Assembly (NCBI RefSeq): GCF_900129665.1
Contig: NZ_FQWL01000006.1
Coordinates: forward strand, 67,001 to 131,000
Origin: Flagellimonas flava
GTDB taxonomy: Bacteria; Bacteroidota; Bacteroidia; Flavobacteriales; Flavobacteriaceae
Reading direction: 5' to 3'
DNA length: 64,000 nucleotides
Part shown: piece after piece, positions 53,249 to 62,897 of the stretch
Layout of the letters: each line of letters starts with the position of its first letter
How positions within the stretch are numbered: the first letter of the stretch is position 1
Position numbers and translations under genes: made by a program
Notes under the pieces: model-generated
What the model saw: the letters and a program-made list of their open reading frames with translations, nothing else
Database searches by the model: none
What the model was told of the DNA's origin: nothing

Positions 53249-53279
53249 CAAAAGTAGTACTTTTGGTAGCTTCTTCAAA
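53249..53279 (-). promoter_or_regulatory. thr operon promoter
   Basis: On the minus strand TTTG (53276-53279), a 19-nt spacer and TACTTTTG (53249-53256) match the consensus exactly. The start site would fall near 53243, about 160 nt upstream of the thrA ATG, leaving the leader ORF and hairpin in the transcript. Confidence 0.75.
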
Positions 53280-53331
53280 TGATTCTAAAATTTTTACGAA
53301 ATCCATAGCGATTGTTAATTTTTCTTATTGA

Positions 53332-54867
53332 ATGAAAATTTTTACCGCAGAGCAAATCTATAAGGCTGACAAATTCACAATAGCAAAACAGCAAATTCCT
53401 AGCGATGCCCTCATGGAAAGGGCAGCAACACAACTTTTTGAATGGATGCATTCCAGACTTCAGGGTGCTGAGGTAACCATTCAATTGTTCTGCGGAATTG
53501 GAAATAATGGTGGTGATGGAATTGCACTGGCGCGGCTCTTAAAGGAAGCAGGATATAATATCAAGGTGCATGTGGTCAACTATAGTGAAAAACGCTCCAA
53601 AGATTTTCTTTTGAACTTAGAGCGTTTGAAGGACCGTAAAATTTGGCCAGAATTTTTGAACGACGATTGTGTGATGCCGGAAATTGCTCCCAACGATATT
53701 GTGGTGGATGCCATCTTTGGGATTGGATTGAACAGGGCTCCCAGCGAATGGGTAGGCAAGCTTATTTTGCATATCAATGCGTCGCAAGCCTTTGTTTTGG
53801 CCGTTGATATACCATCCGGACTTCCAGGGAACCGAATTCCATGGAATACCGATCATGTGATTAGGGCTAGCTACGTATTGAGTTTTCAGGTCCCCAAACT
53901 GGTTTTTTTCCTTCCTGAGACCGGTGTATATCAAAACCAGTGGGAACTTTTGGATATTGGCCTGGATGCGGAATTCATGCATACCGAGGAAACTGAGTAC
54001 GAGTTCTTGGTAAAACCCGATGTCCTACCAATTTATCGGCCTCGACTTAAATTCTCGCACAAAGGAACCTACGGGCACGCATTGATTGTGGGCGGCAGTT
54101 ATGGGAAAATAGGAGCTGTGCAGATGGCAGGAAATGCTTGCTTAACCGTTGGAAGCGGTCTGGTTACCGCTTACGTGCCGGAGTGCGGCTACCACTCGCT
54201 TCAAACTGCCTTGCCGGAGGCCATGGTCCTTACGGATGAAGAGGATGAATATATATCAAAGATTGAGGTGCCTTTTCATCCTGATGCCATTGGGATAGGG
54301 ATGGGTTTGGGCACCCATGAAAAGTCCGTTAAGGCCTTTGGGGAATTCCTGAAAAACAATGATGCGCCAATGGTCATTGATGCGGATGGATTGAATATTT
54401 TGGCCAAGCATCCGGAGTTTGTTAAGCATGTTCCCAAGCAATCCGTATTGACGCCGCATCCAAAAGAATTGGAACGGTTGGTGGGGGAGTGGAAGGATGA
54501 TTTTGACAAGTTGGAAAAAGCCAAGGCATTTTCCAAAGAGAATCAATGCATTTTAGTAATAAAGGGGGCGCATTCCTTGATTTTATCCGATGGTAAGGGT
54601 TACGTGAACAGTACGGGGAACCCCGGGATGGCCACGGCCGGGAGTGGGGATGTACTTACAGGAATGATAACGGGGCTGATGGCCCAAGGATATCTACCCT
54701 TGCAGGCTGCGGTTTTTGGAGTTTATCTTCATGGCTTGGCAGGCGACATAGGTGCCTCCAAAATGAGCTATGATGCTTTAAAGGCAACTGGAATCATCGA
54801 AAATATTGGGAATGCCTATATGGAATTGTTTAAGAGACCGGAGGCAGAAGTGGTACCTGAATCTTAA
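53332..54867 (+). CDS. nnrD: Bifunctional NAD(P)H-hydrate epimerase/dehydratase
   Basis: A 511-residue enzyme that repairs hydrated NAD(P)H. The N-terminal YjeF_N epimerase domain occupies about residues 1-215 (GNNGGDGIALARLL). The C-terminal ADP-dependent dehydratase domain has HKGTYGHALIVGGSYGKIGA, MVIDADGLNIL, LTPHPKELERL and NPGMATAGSGDVLTGMITGL. The stop shares TTAA with the opposite-strand gene. It diverges from the thr operon. Confidence 0.95.
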   Translation: MKIFTAEQIYKADKFTIAKQQIPSDALMERAATQLFEWMHSRLQGAEVTIQLFCGIGNNGGDGIALARLLKEAGYNIKVHVVNYSEKRSKDFLLNLERLKDRKIWPEFLNDDCVMPEIAPNDIVVDAIFGIGLNRAPSEWVGKLILHINASQAFVLAVDIPSGLPGNRIPWNTDHVIRASYVLSFQVPKLVFFLPETGVYQNQWELLDIGLDAEFMHTEETEYEFLVKPDVLPIYRPRLKFSHKGTYGHALIVGGSYGKIGAVQMAGNACLTVGSGLVTAYVPECGYHSLQTALPEAMVLTDEEDEYISKIEVPFHPDAIGIGMGLGTHEKSVKAFGEFLKNNDAPMVIDADGLNILAKHPEFVKHVPKQSVLTPHPKELERLVGEWKDDFDKLEKAKAFSKENQCILVIKGAHSLILSDGKGYVNSTGNPGMATAGSGDVLTGMITGLMAQGYLPLQAAVFGVYLHGLAGDIGASKMSYDALKATGIIENIGNAYMELFKRPEAEVVPES

Positions 54868-55283
54868 GCGTTGTCTTTCTTTTTACCCCGCTTAAGTCGT
54901 TTTTTTACCCAAGCAAGGGCATTGTCAAATTCTATGAAAAACTCCATATTCTTCTTGTAGAACAACTTTTCTATCTTAAAGTTATGCATGTCAATTTCCT
55001 TTTTGGAAACAATGGCAAAGGCCTTAAGATTCTGCATACCTCTTAGATAGTTATAAATTGTGGGGTCGACGGCATAGGAATTCTTGCGAAGGCTGATATA
55101 TCCAAAATCTTTGTCCCTAAAGTGAATTTCTGATATTCCGATAATTTGATAAGCTCGTTCAAGGGTTAATGTAGCACCCTCTTCAAATGTAGCGATCATA
55201 TAGTTGTCATAAACCTGAACGGTTCCAATATCCAACTGATATTCACGTACGATAATAGCTTTCTTAGTAGAAGCAAATTTCAT
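54864..55283 (-). CDS. Conserved hypothetical protein
   Basis: A 139-residue protein that I do not assign. The N-terminal half is strand-rich (AIIVREYQLDIGTVQVYDNYMIATFEEGATLTLERAYQIIGISE), and the C-terminus is a Lys/Arg-rich tail. The alternating pattern and the KSYAVDPTIYNYLRGMQNLKAFAIVS-like segment resemble STAS-fold proteins (also described as DUF7793-type). No signal peptide or membrane segment. Its stop overlaps nnrD. Confidence 0.68.
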   Translation of the reverse strand: MKFASTKKAIIVREYQLDIGTVQVYDNYMIATFEEGATLTLERAYQIIGISEIHFRDKDFGYISLRKNSYAVDPTIYNYLRGMQNLKAFAIVSKKEIDMHNFKIEKLFYKKNMEFFIEFDNALAWVKKRLKRGKKKDNA

Positions 55284-55390
55284 TCCCCAATAATTATAGT
55301 GTCTCCTTGCGAAGGTATGGGGAAGTGCATCTGGGCCGAAATAATTTAGATTAAACGCTCAAATATCGTATAAGCGGTATCACTGAAAGA

Positions 55391-55416
55391 AAAGAGCCGG
55401 CATTTGCCAGCTCTTT
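55391..55416 (-). terminator. clpC terminator
   Basis: AAAGAGC (55391-55397) and GCTCTTT (55410-55416) flank a GC-rich CGG/CCAG core that pairs with wobble. On the minus strand a T-rich stretch follows. It lies 21 nt past the clpC stop. Confidence 0.7.
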
Positions 55417-55436
55417 CAGATTTAACTTGGGTAAAT

Positions 55437-57992
55437 TTATTGCTCCGCTTCGGGAGATTTTTCCTTCTTTTTGATTTTGATCGTGAGCTCCTCCTTCTTT
55501 TCATCCAAATCCATAAAGATGCTATCCCCTTCGTCCAATTTGGAATTCACGATTTCCTCTGCCAAGGCATCTTCAATATATTTCTGAATGGCACGCTTTA
55601 GCGGACGGGCTCCATACTGCTTGTCGAACCCTTTCTCAGCGATATAGTCCTTCGCCTTTTTGGATAGGTTCAAATCATAACCAATCTCCTTGATACGTTT
55701 GAACAATTTGTCCAGTTCAATATCAATGATTTTATGGATATCCTCTCGCTCCAATGGATTAAATACGATAACATCATCAATACGATTCAAGAACTCCGGT
55801 GCAAAAGCTTTTTTAAGGGCATTTTCAATAACGCTCTTCTGATGGGAATCTGCTTGGGCCTTTTTAGCCGCAGTTCCAAAACCTACACCTTGTCCAAAAT
55901 CTTTCAATTGACGCGCTCCAATATTGGAAGTCATGATAATGATGGTATTCCTAAAGTCAATCTTTCTTCCGAGGCTATCCGTTAGGTAGCCGTCATCCAA
56001 GACCTGGAGCAACATATTGAACACATCGGGATGCGCTTTTTCCACCTCGTCCAGAAGAATTACCGAGTATGGCTTACGTCTAACTTTTTCCGTTAGCTGT
56101 CCGCCTTCTTCATATCCTACATACCCAGGAGGTGCGCCTACTAGCCGCGAAATGGCAAATTTCTCCATGTATTCGCTCATATCGATACGAATCAAGGCAT
56201 CCTCGGAATCAAAGAGCTCTTTGGCCAAGATTTTGGCCAACTGTGTTTTACCAACACCGGTCTGACCCAAGAAAATGAATGAACCAATTGGTTTGTTAGG
56301 GTCCTTAAGCCCAGCCCTGTTACGCTGAATGGCCTTGGCCACTTTTGCTACTGCCTCATCCTGTCCGATAACAAATCCTTTGATTAAATCCGGAAGTTCG
56401 GCCAATTTATTACTCTCTGTCTGTGCAATCCGATTGACTGGAATGCCGCTCATCATCGAAACCACATCGGCCACGTTGTCCTCAGAAACTGTCTCTCTAT
56501 GCAACTTGCTTTCCTCTTCCCAGCGTTCTTGGGCTGAGGCCAGTTCCTTTTCTAGTCTTTTTTCATCATCGCGAAGCTTAGCTGCTTCTTCGTACTTCTG
56601 TTTTTTGACCACACTGTTTTTCAATTCCCGAACGTCGTCAAGTTGGTTTTCCAACTCCAAAATCTGTTTGGGAACATCCATGTTCACAATATGAACTCGT
56701 GAACCTGCTTCATCCAAAGCATCAATTGCCTTGTCCGGTAGGAAGCGATCGGTCATATACCTGTTGGTCAACTTTACACACGCCACAATAGCATCATCCG
56801 TATAATTGACATTGTGATGGTCTTCGTACTTACTTTTAATGTTCATCAAAATCTCGATGGTCTCTTCCACGGTGGTAGGTTCTACCATTACTTTTTGGAA
56901 GCGACGTTCCAAAGCACCATCTTTCTCGATATATTGTCTGTATTCGTCCAATGTTGTGGCACCGATACATTGAATCTCACCCCTAGCCAAAGCTGGCTTG
57001 AACATATTTGAAGCGTCCAAACTTCCTGTAGCACCACCGGCACCAACAATAGTATGGATTTCATCTATAAAGAGAATGATGTCGTCATTCTTCTCCAACT
57101 CGTTCATCACCGCTTTCATTCGTTCCTCAAATTGCCCGCGGTACTTGGTACCAGCGACCAAAGAGGCCAAATCCAAAGTAACTACTCGCTTATTGTATAA
57201 TATTCTGGAAACTTTCTTGTTGATGATACGAAGCGCCAGGCCTTCGGCAATAGCACTCTTACCAACTCCAGGCTCTCCAATAAGAAGCGGATTGTTTTTC
57301 TTTCTTCTACTTAGAATTTGGGAAACCCGTTCAATCTCCTTCTCCCGACCTACAACTGGGTCAAGCTTATTTTCTTCGGCAAGACGCGTAAGGTCCCTTC
57401 CAAAGTTATCCAGTACGGGTGTCTTCGATTTTTTACTGCCTTTTTGACTTGAGCTAGAGCCGAAGGAACTCTCCTTGGATTCCCCTGTTTCTTCCGGGTC
57501 GCTTGGAAAAGATTCGGCTTGTGGTGAATCCATATAGTCATCATCACTGGTGATCATGGATTTGAATTGCTCCTTCACATTATCGTAATCCACCTTCAGT
57601 TTATGTAAAAGCTTAGTGGTGGGATCATTCTCATTTCTTAGGATGCATAATAGCAGATGCGCGGTATTGATGGAAGAACTTTGGAAAAGCTTGGCTTCCA
57701 AAAAAGTAGTTTTGAGGGCACGTTCCGCTTGTCTTGTCAAATGTAGATTCTTCTTGTCCTTTTGGATTGTTCCGGTGTTGGGATTGGCAGGACTTAAAAT
57801 CTCGACTTTTCTTCTAAGGTGGTCCAAATCCACGTCGAGTGCGTCCAAAATGTTAATGGCCTTGCCATTACCATCCCGCAAAAGACCAAGCATAAGATGT
57901 TCCGTTCCAATAAAATCGTGCCCCAATCTTAGGGCTTCCTCTTTACTATATGCTATAACGTCTTTTACTCTTGGGGAAAAATTATCATCCAT
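55437..57992 (-). CDS. clpC: ATP-dependent Clp protease ATP-binding subunit ClpC
   Basis: An 851-residue Hsp100 unfoldase that feeds ClpP. The Clp_N repeat begins FSPRVKDVIAYSKEEALRLGHDFIGTEHLMLGLL. NBD1 carries GEPGVGKSAIAEGLA, a UVR-type region precedes NBD2, and NBD2 carries GQTGVGKTQLAK. The C-terminal part is Lys/Glu-rich. The start is ATG 57992; an upstream UUG at 58010 is less likely. Monocistronic with terminator. Confidence 0.95.
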   Translation of the reverse strand: MDDNFSPRVKDVIAYSKEEALRLGHDFIGTEHLMLGLLRDGNGKAINILDALDVDLDHLRRKVEILSPANPNTGTIQKDKKNLHLTRQAERALKTTFLEAKLFQSSSINTAHLLLCILRNENDPTTKLLHKLKVDYDNVKEQFKSMITSDDDYMDSPQAESFPSDPEETGESKESSFGSSSSQKGSKKSKTPVLDNFGRDLTRLAEENKLDPVVGREKEIERVSQILSRRKKNNPLLIGEPGVGKSAIAEGLALRIINKKVSRILYNKRVVTLDLASLVAGTKYRGQFEERMKAVMNELEKNDDIILFIDEIHTIVGAGGATGSLDASNMFKPALARGEIQCIGATTLDEYRQYIEKDGALERRFQKVMVEPTTVEETIEILMNIKSKYEDHHNVNYTDDAIVACVKLTNRYMTDRFLPDKAIDALDEAGSRVHIVNMDVPKQILELENQLDDVRELKNSVVKKQKYEEAAKLRDDEKRLEKELASAQERWEEESKLHRETVSEDNVADVVSMMSGIPVNRIAQTESNKLAELPDLIKGFVIGQDEAVAKVAKAIQRNRAGLKDPNKPIGSFIFLGQTGVGKTQLAKILAKELFDSEDALIRIDMSEYMEKFAISRLVGAPPGYVGYEEGGQLTEKVRRKPYSVILLDEVEKAHPDVFNMLLQVLDDGYLTDSLGRKIDFRNTIIIMTSNIGARQLKDFGQGVGFGTAAKKAQADSHQKSVIENALKKAFAPEFLNRIDDVIVFNPLEREDIHKIIDIELDKLFKRIKEIGYDLNLSKKAKDYIAEKGFDKQYGARPLKRAIQKYIEDALAEEIVNSKLDEGDSIFMDLDEKKEELTIKIKKKEKSPEAEQ

Positions 57993-58253
57993 ACACTTCC
58001 TTTTCAGCAATTAAAATTAATAAAAGTATCCTTACTTAGGTCAAATACCGTACCCATATTCGATAAACTAGTAGTAAAAGTCGAAATAAAGTTCAATTTT
58101 ATACGCCTTTAACAAAGCTTTATTTGCAGAAAACTGCTGAAAGTAATACTGTTGATAATTTTTTTAATAAAGTAAGCCGCAAGTGTTTTGAAAGGTACGA
58201 TTTTGCGTATATTGGCATGATATTTTAACCACAAAAAACAACAAGATTTTAGC

Positions 58254-60788
58254 ATGGCGGAAGGAGAAAAGTTAATTCCTATCAACATCGAGGATGAGAT
58301 GAAATCTGCCTACATTGATTATTCAATGTCGGTCATTGTGTCACGTGCCCTGCCAGATGTCAGGGACGGACTTAAGCCTGTTCATAGAAGAGTACTTTTT
58401 GGAATGCACGAGCTAGGGGTTAGATCTACCAGTGCCCATAAGAAATCGGCTCGTATTGTGGGTGAGGTTTTAGGAAAGTATCACCCGCATGGAGATACAT
58501 CGGTTTACGATACCATGGTTCGTATGGCCCAGGAATGGAGCCTTAGATATATGCTGATAGATGGTCAGGGGAACTTTGGTTCCGTTGATGGTGACAGCCC
58601 TGCGGCAATGCGTTATACGGAAGCCCGCATGCGCAAGATTGCTGACGATATGTTGGCGGATATTGATAAGGATACCGTAGATCACCAGCTTAATTTTGAC
58701 GACTCTTTAAAGGAGCCAACGGTGCTCCCTGCACGAATTCCAAACCTTTTGGTCAATGGGGCCTCGGGAATTGCAGTGGGTATGGCCACAAATATGCCGC
58801 CTCACAATTTATCCGAAGTGGTTGATGGCACTGTTGCTTATATCGAAAATAAGGACATCGAAATCGATGAGTTGATCACCCATATTAAAGCTCCCGATTT
58901 CCCTACTGGAGGAATTATTTACGGGTATGATGGGGTAAAAGAAGCTTTTCATACGGGACGTGGACGCGTGGTCATGCGCGGAACGGCCACCTTTGAAGAG
59001 GTTCAGGGCAGGGAATGTATCATTGTCACAGAGATACCTTATCAGGTGAACAAGGCGGATATGATTAAAAAGACCGCGGACCTGATCAACGACAAGAAAA
59101 TAGAGGGAATTTCTGCCATTCGTGACGAATCGGACAGAAAAGGGATGCGGATTGTCTATATCCTAAAACGGGATGCCATTCCAAACATTGTCCTTAACAC
59201 ACTTTACAAATACACCGCGCTTCAATCGTCATTCAGTGTCAATAATATTGCCTTGGTCAATGGTAGACCCAAATTGTTGAACCTTAAGGAGATTATTCAT
59301 CACTTCGTTGAACATAGACATGAGGTGGTTGTCCGCAGAACCAAGTTTGAGCTTAAAAAAGCAGAAGATCGAGCCCATATATTGGAAGGATTGATCATTG
59401 CTTCAGATAATATCGATGAAGTAATTGCAATTATTCGAGGCTCTTCCAATGTGGAGGAAGCCCGCAACAGTTTGATGGAGCGTTTCAAGCTTACCGAAAT
59501 TCAAGCGAAGGCCATTGTGGAGATGCGTTTGCGTCAACTTACGGGACTAGAGCAAGACAAACTACGTGAAGAGTATGATGAGCTGTTGAAAACCATTGAG
59601 GACCTTAAGGATATCCTTGATAAGAAAGAGCGAAGAATGCAGATCATCAAGGATGAATTGGTCGAGGTCAAGGAAAAGTATGGGGATGAGCGAAGATCAG
59701 AAATCAATTTTGCCGGTGGTGACCTAAGTATTGAGGATATGATTCCGGATGAGCAGGTTGTCATTACCATTTCCCACGCCGGATACATCAAAAGGACACC
59801 GCTTACAGAGTATAAAATCCAAAATCGCGGAGGAGTAGGGCAAAAGGCTTCCTCGACCCGAAATGAGGATTTCTTGGAGCACTTATTTGTTGGAACCAAC
59901 CATCAATATATGCTCTTCTTTACCCAGAAAGGGAAGTGTTTCTGGATGCGGGTCTATGAAATACCGGAAGGAAGCAGAACTTCAAAAGGTAGGGCTATTC
60001 AAAACCTGATCAACATTGAACAGGAGGATAAGGTGAAGGCCTTCATCTGTACGCAGGACCTTAAAGATGAAGATTACGTAAATAGTCATTACGTAATTAT
60101 GGCAACCAAAAAGGGAACGGTTAAGAAAACTTCATTGGAGCAATATTCAAGGCCTCGTCAAAACGGTATCAATGCTATTACGATACGCGATGAGGATGAG
60201 TTACTAGAAGCAAAACTGACCACTGGCACTAGTCAAATATTTCTCGGACTGAAATCAGGTAAGGCCATACGCTTTGAAGAAGGCAAGACAAGGCCCATGG
60301 GTAGAAATGCCGCGGGTGTACGTGGAATTACCCTGGCAGGACCTGATGATGAGGTCATAGGAATGGTTTCGGTCCATAATTTCGAGGATGACATTCTTGT
60401 GGTGTCAGAAAACGGTTATGGTAAAAGATCCACCATAGATGATTACAGGGTAACCAATCGTGGAGGAAAAGGTGTAAAGACGATTTCCATTACGGATAAG
60501 ACCGGAGGCTTGGTGGCCATAAAGAATGTTTCAGATACGGATGATTTGATGATCATCAACAAATCTGGAATTGCTATACGCATGAGTGTGGAAGATCTTC
60601 GTGTGATGGGTAGAGCCACCCAAGGGGTTCGACTTATCAACTTAAAAGGGAACGATTCCATTGCGGCAGTAGCGAAAGTAATGAAGGACGAAGATGCCAT
60701 GGACGAAGCGGATATACTTGATATTGAGGTAAATGGCGAAGATGGCACAGCTATTGATAATACAACCGATGACAATAAAGAAGAATAA
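58254..60788 (+). CDS. gyrA: DNA gyrase subunit A
   Basis: Type II topoisomerase A subunit, 844 residues. The N-terminal [29 protein letters not shown] is the breakage-reunion start. The catalytic Tyr is in [10 protein letters not shown] (about residue 122). The [10 protein letters not shown] stretch resembles the GyrA box, and the C-terminal beta-pinwheel carries repeated R-G-x-x-V-KT motifs. It is followed after 25 nt by a TPR protein gene. Confidence 0.95.
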   Translation: MAEGEKLIPINIEDEMKSAYIDYSMSVIVSRALPDVRDGLKPVHRRVLFGMHELGVRSTSAHKKSARIVGEVLGKYHPHGDTSVYDTMVRMAQEWSLRYMLIDGQGNFGSVDGDSPAAMRYTEARMRKIADDMLADIDKDTVDHQLNFDDSLKEPTVLPARIPNLLVNGASGIAVGMATNMPPHNLSEVVDGTVAYIENKDIEIDELITHIKAPDFPTGGIIYGYDGVKEAFHTGRGRVVMRGTATFEEVQGRECIIVTEIPYQVNKADMIKKTADLINDKKIEGISAIRDESDRKGMRIVYILKRDAIPNIVLNTLYKYTALQSSFSVNNIALVNGRPKLLNLKEIIHHFVEHRHEVVVRRTKFELKKAEDRAHILEGLIIASDNIDEVIAIIRGSSNVEEARNSLMERFKLTEIQAKAIVEMRLRQLTGLEQDKLREEYDELLKTIEDLKDILDKKERRMQIIKDELVEVKEKYGDERRSEINFAGGDLSIEDMIPDEQVVITISHAGYIKRTPLTEYKIQNRGGVGQKASSTRNEDFLEHLFVGTNHQYMLFFTQKGKCFWMRVYEIPEGSRTSKGRAIQNLINIEQEDKVKAFICTQDLKDEDYVNSHYVIMATKKGTVKKTSLEQYSRPRQNGINAITIRDEDELLEAKLTTGTSQIFLGLKSGKAIRFEEGKTRPMGRNAAGVRGITLAGPDDEVIGMVSVHNFEDDILVVSENGYGKRSTIDDYRVTNRGGKGVKTISITDKTGGLVAIKNVSDTDDLMIINKSGIAIRMSVEDLRVMGRATQGVRLINLKGNDSIAAVAKVMKDEDAMDEADILDIEVNGEDGTAIDNTTDDNKEE

Positions 60789-60813
60789 ATAAACACTAAT
60801 AATTGAATTAAAA

Positions 60814-62076
60814 ATGAAGACTAAGATTTTAATATTACTTGCCATTGGGATCTCTGCAATGGGGTATTCCCAGAAAAATGAGATCAAGGCAGCTGAGAAA
60901 GCGTTTAAAGCCGGGGACACGCAGGCAGCCAAAACTTCTGTCGATAGCGCTGCTTCCCTAATTGATGGGGCCGATGCACGTTTGCAAGCCCAATATTATG
61001 CCGTTAAGGGTAATGTCTATTCTGATTTGGCTAAAAAAGGAGACGGAGATGCTTTCCAAACCGCCATTGATGCATTTAACAAAGTGGTGTCTGTAGAAGA
61101 AGCCAGTGGAAAAGAAAAATATACAACGGTTGCCGTCCAAAAACTTGCTCAAATCACCGCTGATCTTGTAAACGCTGCTGTAGAAGATAACAACCAGAAG
61201 GAATTTGAGGCAGCTGCGGACAAGTTGTATATGAGCTACAAATTGAGCCCAACAGACACGCTATACTTATACTATGCGGCCAGTAGCGCAGTAAACGGCC
61301 AGCATTATGAAAAAGCCCTAAAATTCTACAACGAGCTAAAAGATATCGGTTACGATGGTAGTGGTGTAAATTTCACGGCGGTAAATGTAGAGACCGGTGA
61401 GGTGGAAACCATGGACCAAAATACAAGAGATTTATATGTAAAGGCTGGAACGCACAAAGACCCAAAAGATGAGCGTACACCCTCTAAGAGTGCCGAAATC
61501 GTTAAGAATATTGCTTTGATTTACCAGCAATTGGGAGATAATGAAAAGGCGCTGGCAGCTTACTCCGATGCCAGAGCGGTCGATGCTGATGATGTGAACC
61601 TTGTACTTGGTGAGGCAAATCTATATTATGCCATGGGCGACAAGGAGAAATTCAAGGAATTGATGGCGGAAGCTTCAGATATGGCTCCTGATAATGCTGA
61701 TTTATTGTACAACATTGGTGTAATAAATATGGAGCAAGGGAACCTAGAAGATGCTAGGGAAGCTTACAAGAAAACCTTGGCTATCGACCCCGGATACATC
61801 AATGCATTACTGAACCTCTCCACGACTTATGTGAATGAAGGTAATGGACTTATCGACGAAATGAACTCTTTGGGAAGCTCTAGGTCTGATATTGCAAGAT
61901 ATGATGAGCTTAAAAAACAAAAGGATGATCTTTTCCTTGAAGGGGCTACGATTTTGGAAGATGCTTTGAAATCAAATCCTGATAACCAAAGTGTTCTTAC
62001 ACAGCTTAAAAATATCTATGGTGCCTTAGGTGATACCGATAATTTTATGCGGATTAAAAAACTATTGGGAGAGTAA
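60814..62076 (+). CDS. Exported TPR repeat protein
   Basis: A 420-residue protein with a Sec signal peptide (residues 1-19). Tetratricopeptide-like helical repeats fill most of the mature chain, for example AEIVKNIALIYQQLGDNEKALAAYSDARAVDADD and NADLLYNIGVINMEQGNLEDAREAYKKTLAIDPGY. It probably mediates protein-protein contacts in the periplasm. It follows gyrA closely and ends before a bidirectional terminator. Confidence 0.88.
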   Translation: MKTKILILLAIGISAMGYSQKNEIKAAEKAFKAGDTQAAKTSVDSAASLIDGADARLQAQYYAVKGNVYSDLAKKGDGDAFQTAIDAFNKVVSVEEASGKEKYTTVAVQKLAQITADLVNAAVEDNNQKEFEAAADKLYMSYKLSPTDTLYLYYAASSAVNGQHYEKALKFYNELKDIGYDGSGVNFTAVNVETGEVETMDQNTRDLYVKAGTHKDPKDERTPSKSAEIVKNIALIYQQLGDNEKALAAYSDARAVDADDVNLVLGEANLYYAMGDKEKFKELMAEASDMAPDNADLLYNIGVINMEQGNLEDAREAYKKTLAIDPGYINALLNLSTTYVNEGNGLIDEMNSLGSSRSDIARYDELKKQKDDLFLEGATILEDALKSNPDNQSVLTQLKNIYGALGDTDNFMRIKKLLGE

Positions 62077-62095
62077 GAAGCTTTTCCAAACAAGA

Positions 62096-62128
62096 AAAAA
62101 GGCTCCAAATTTTGGAGCTTTTTTTTTA
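62096..62128. terminator. Bidirectional terminator between TPR and NlpC genes
   Basis: GCTCCAA (62102-62108) pairs with TTGGAGC (62112-62118). A run of A lies on the left and nine T on the right, so it terminates on both strands. The NlpC stop codon at 62126 lies within the T run. Confidence 0.85.
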
Positions 62129-62878
62129 TAGAATCTTCTTAATAACCCGAAGTTTATGAGTATAAAGTTTTTTCTCGGTGTTGAAAATACCTGTGTGATC
62201 TAATCGGTCTATCCGAACATGCCCATGCGCATGGATAATATAGTTGTCTTTTAAAATAATACCCACATGATCTATAATGCCCTCATTATTGTCAAAAAAA
62301 GCGAGGTCTCCAGGCTCACTCTCTTCTATGAAGCTTAGGGGCTCTCCCTGTTGTGATTGTTGCTCGGCATCGCGCTTTAAAAAATGCCCATTTATCTTAT
62401 AGACCATTTGGGTGAAACCGGAGCAATCAATTCCAAAAGGTGTTTTTCCTCCCCATTGGTAAGGCGCCTTAAGGTAGAGCAAAGCAGTTTCCACCAGATT
62501 GGTCTTTGACTGTTTTCCTGAAATGGAGTGCCCTTCAAATTGATGTTGGAGTAGGGGCACGGAGGACACCATTGACCCCAATAAAAGTGGTAGCAACATA
62601 CCATCGGCAGCGCAGGCATGTGCTATGATATCTGAGGAGAAAGTTGGGTTTGGTTGGGCATCCAATTCCTTGTAATCCTCTTCGGTAATCAGAGTGAACT
62701 GATTATTTGAAACCCAACCTTCATAGCTGTCATAAGCCGTACGAATCCTGCTCCATTTCTTTCTGTTTTCCAACACCTTGACATGTTCCCCATAGAGTAA
62801 TTGGGAACACATTTCGGCACTGTCATCAGGATGGGTTCTTATCGGAACTATACTAAGATGGCAGATTCCATATTGCAT
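62126..62878 (-). CDS. NlpC/P60 family C40 peptidase with SH3 domain
   Basis: A 250-residue putative peptidoglycan endopeptidase. The N-terminal SH3-like region (about residues 1-80) precedes the NlpC/P60 domain. The catalytic Cys is in GIDCSGFTQMVY, and the His in IDHVGIIL and IIHAHGHV. No signal peptide is seen from the preferred start ATG 62878; a longer reading from 62938 would overlap the thiolase. It lies 20 nt downstream of the thiolase gene in the same direction. Confidence 0.87.
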   Translation of the reverse strand: MQYGICHLSIVPIRTHPDDSAEMCSQLLYGEHVKVLENRKKWSRIRTAYDSYEGWVSNNQFTLITEEDYKELDAQPNPTFSSDIIAHACAADGMLLPLLLGSMVSSVPLLQHQFEGHSISGKQSKTNLVETALLYLKAPYQWGGKTPFGIDCSGFTQMVYKINGHFLKRDAEQQSQQGEPLSFIEESEPGDLAFFDNNEGIIDHVGIILKDNYIIHAHGHVRIDRLDHTGIFNTEKKLYTHKLRVIKKIL

Positions 62879-62897
62879 GTGTGGCCGAATGGATGAA

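Noticed and set aside
53142..53306. Ordinary 54-residue small protein gene upstream of thrA
   Set aside because: The consensus promoter lies inside this ORF, so the longer form would not be transcribed from it; the Thr/Ile-rich 3' part fits a leader peptide better.
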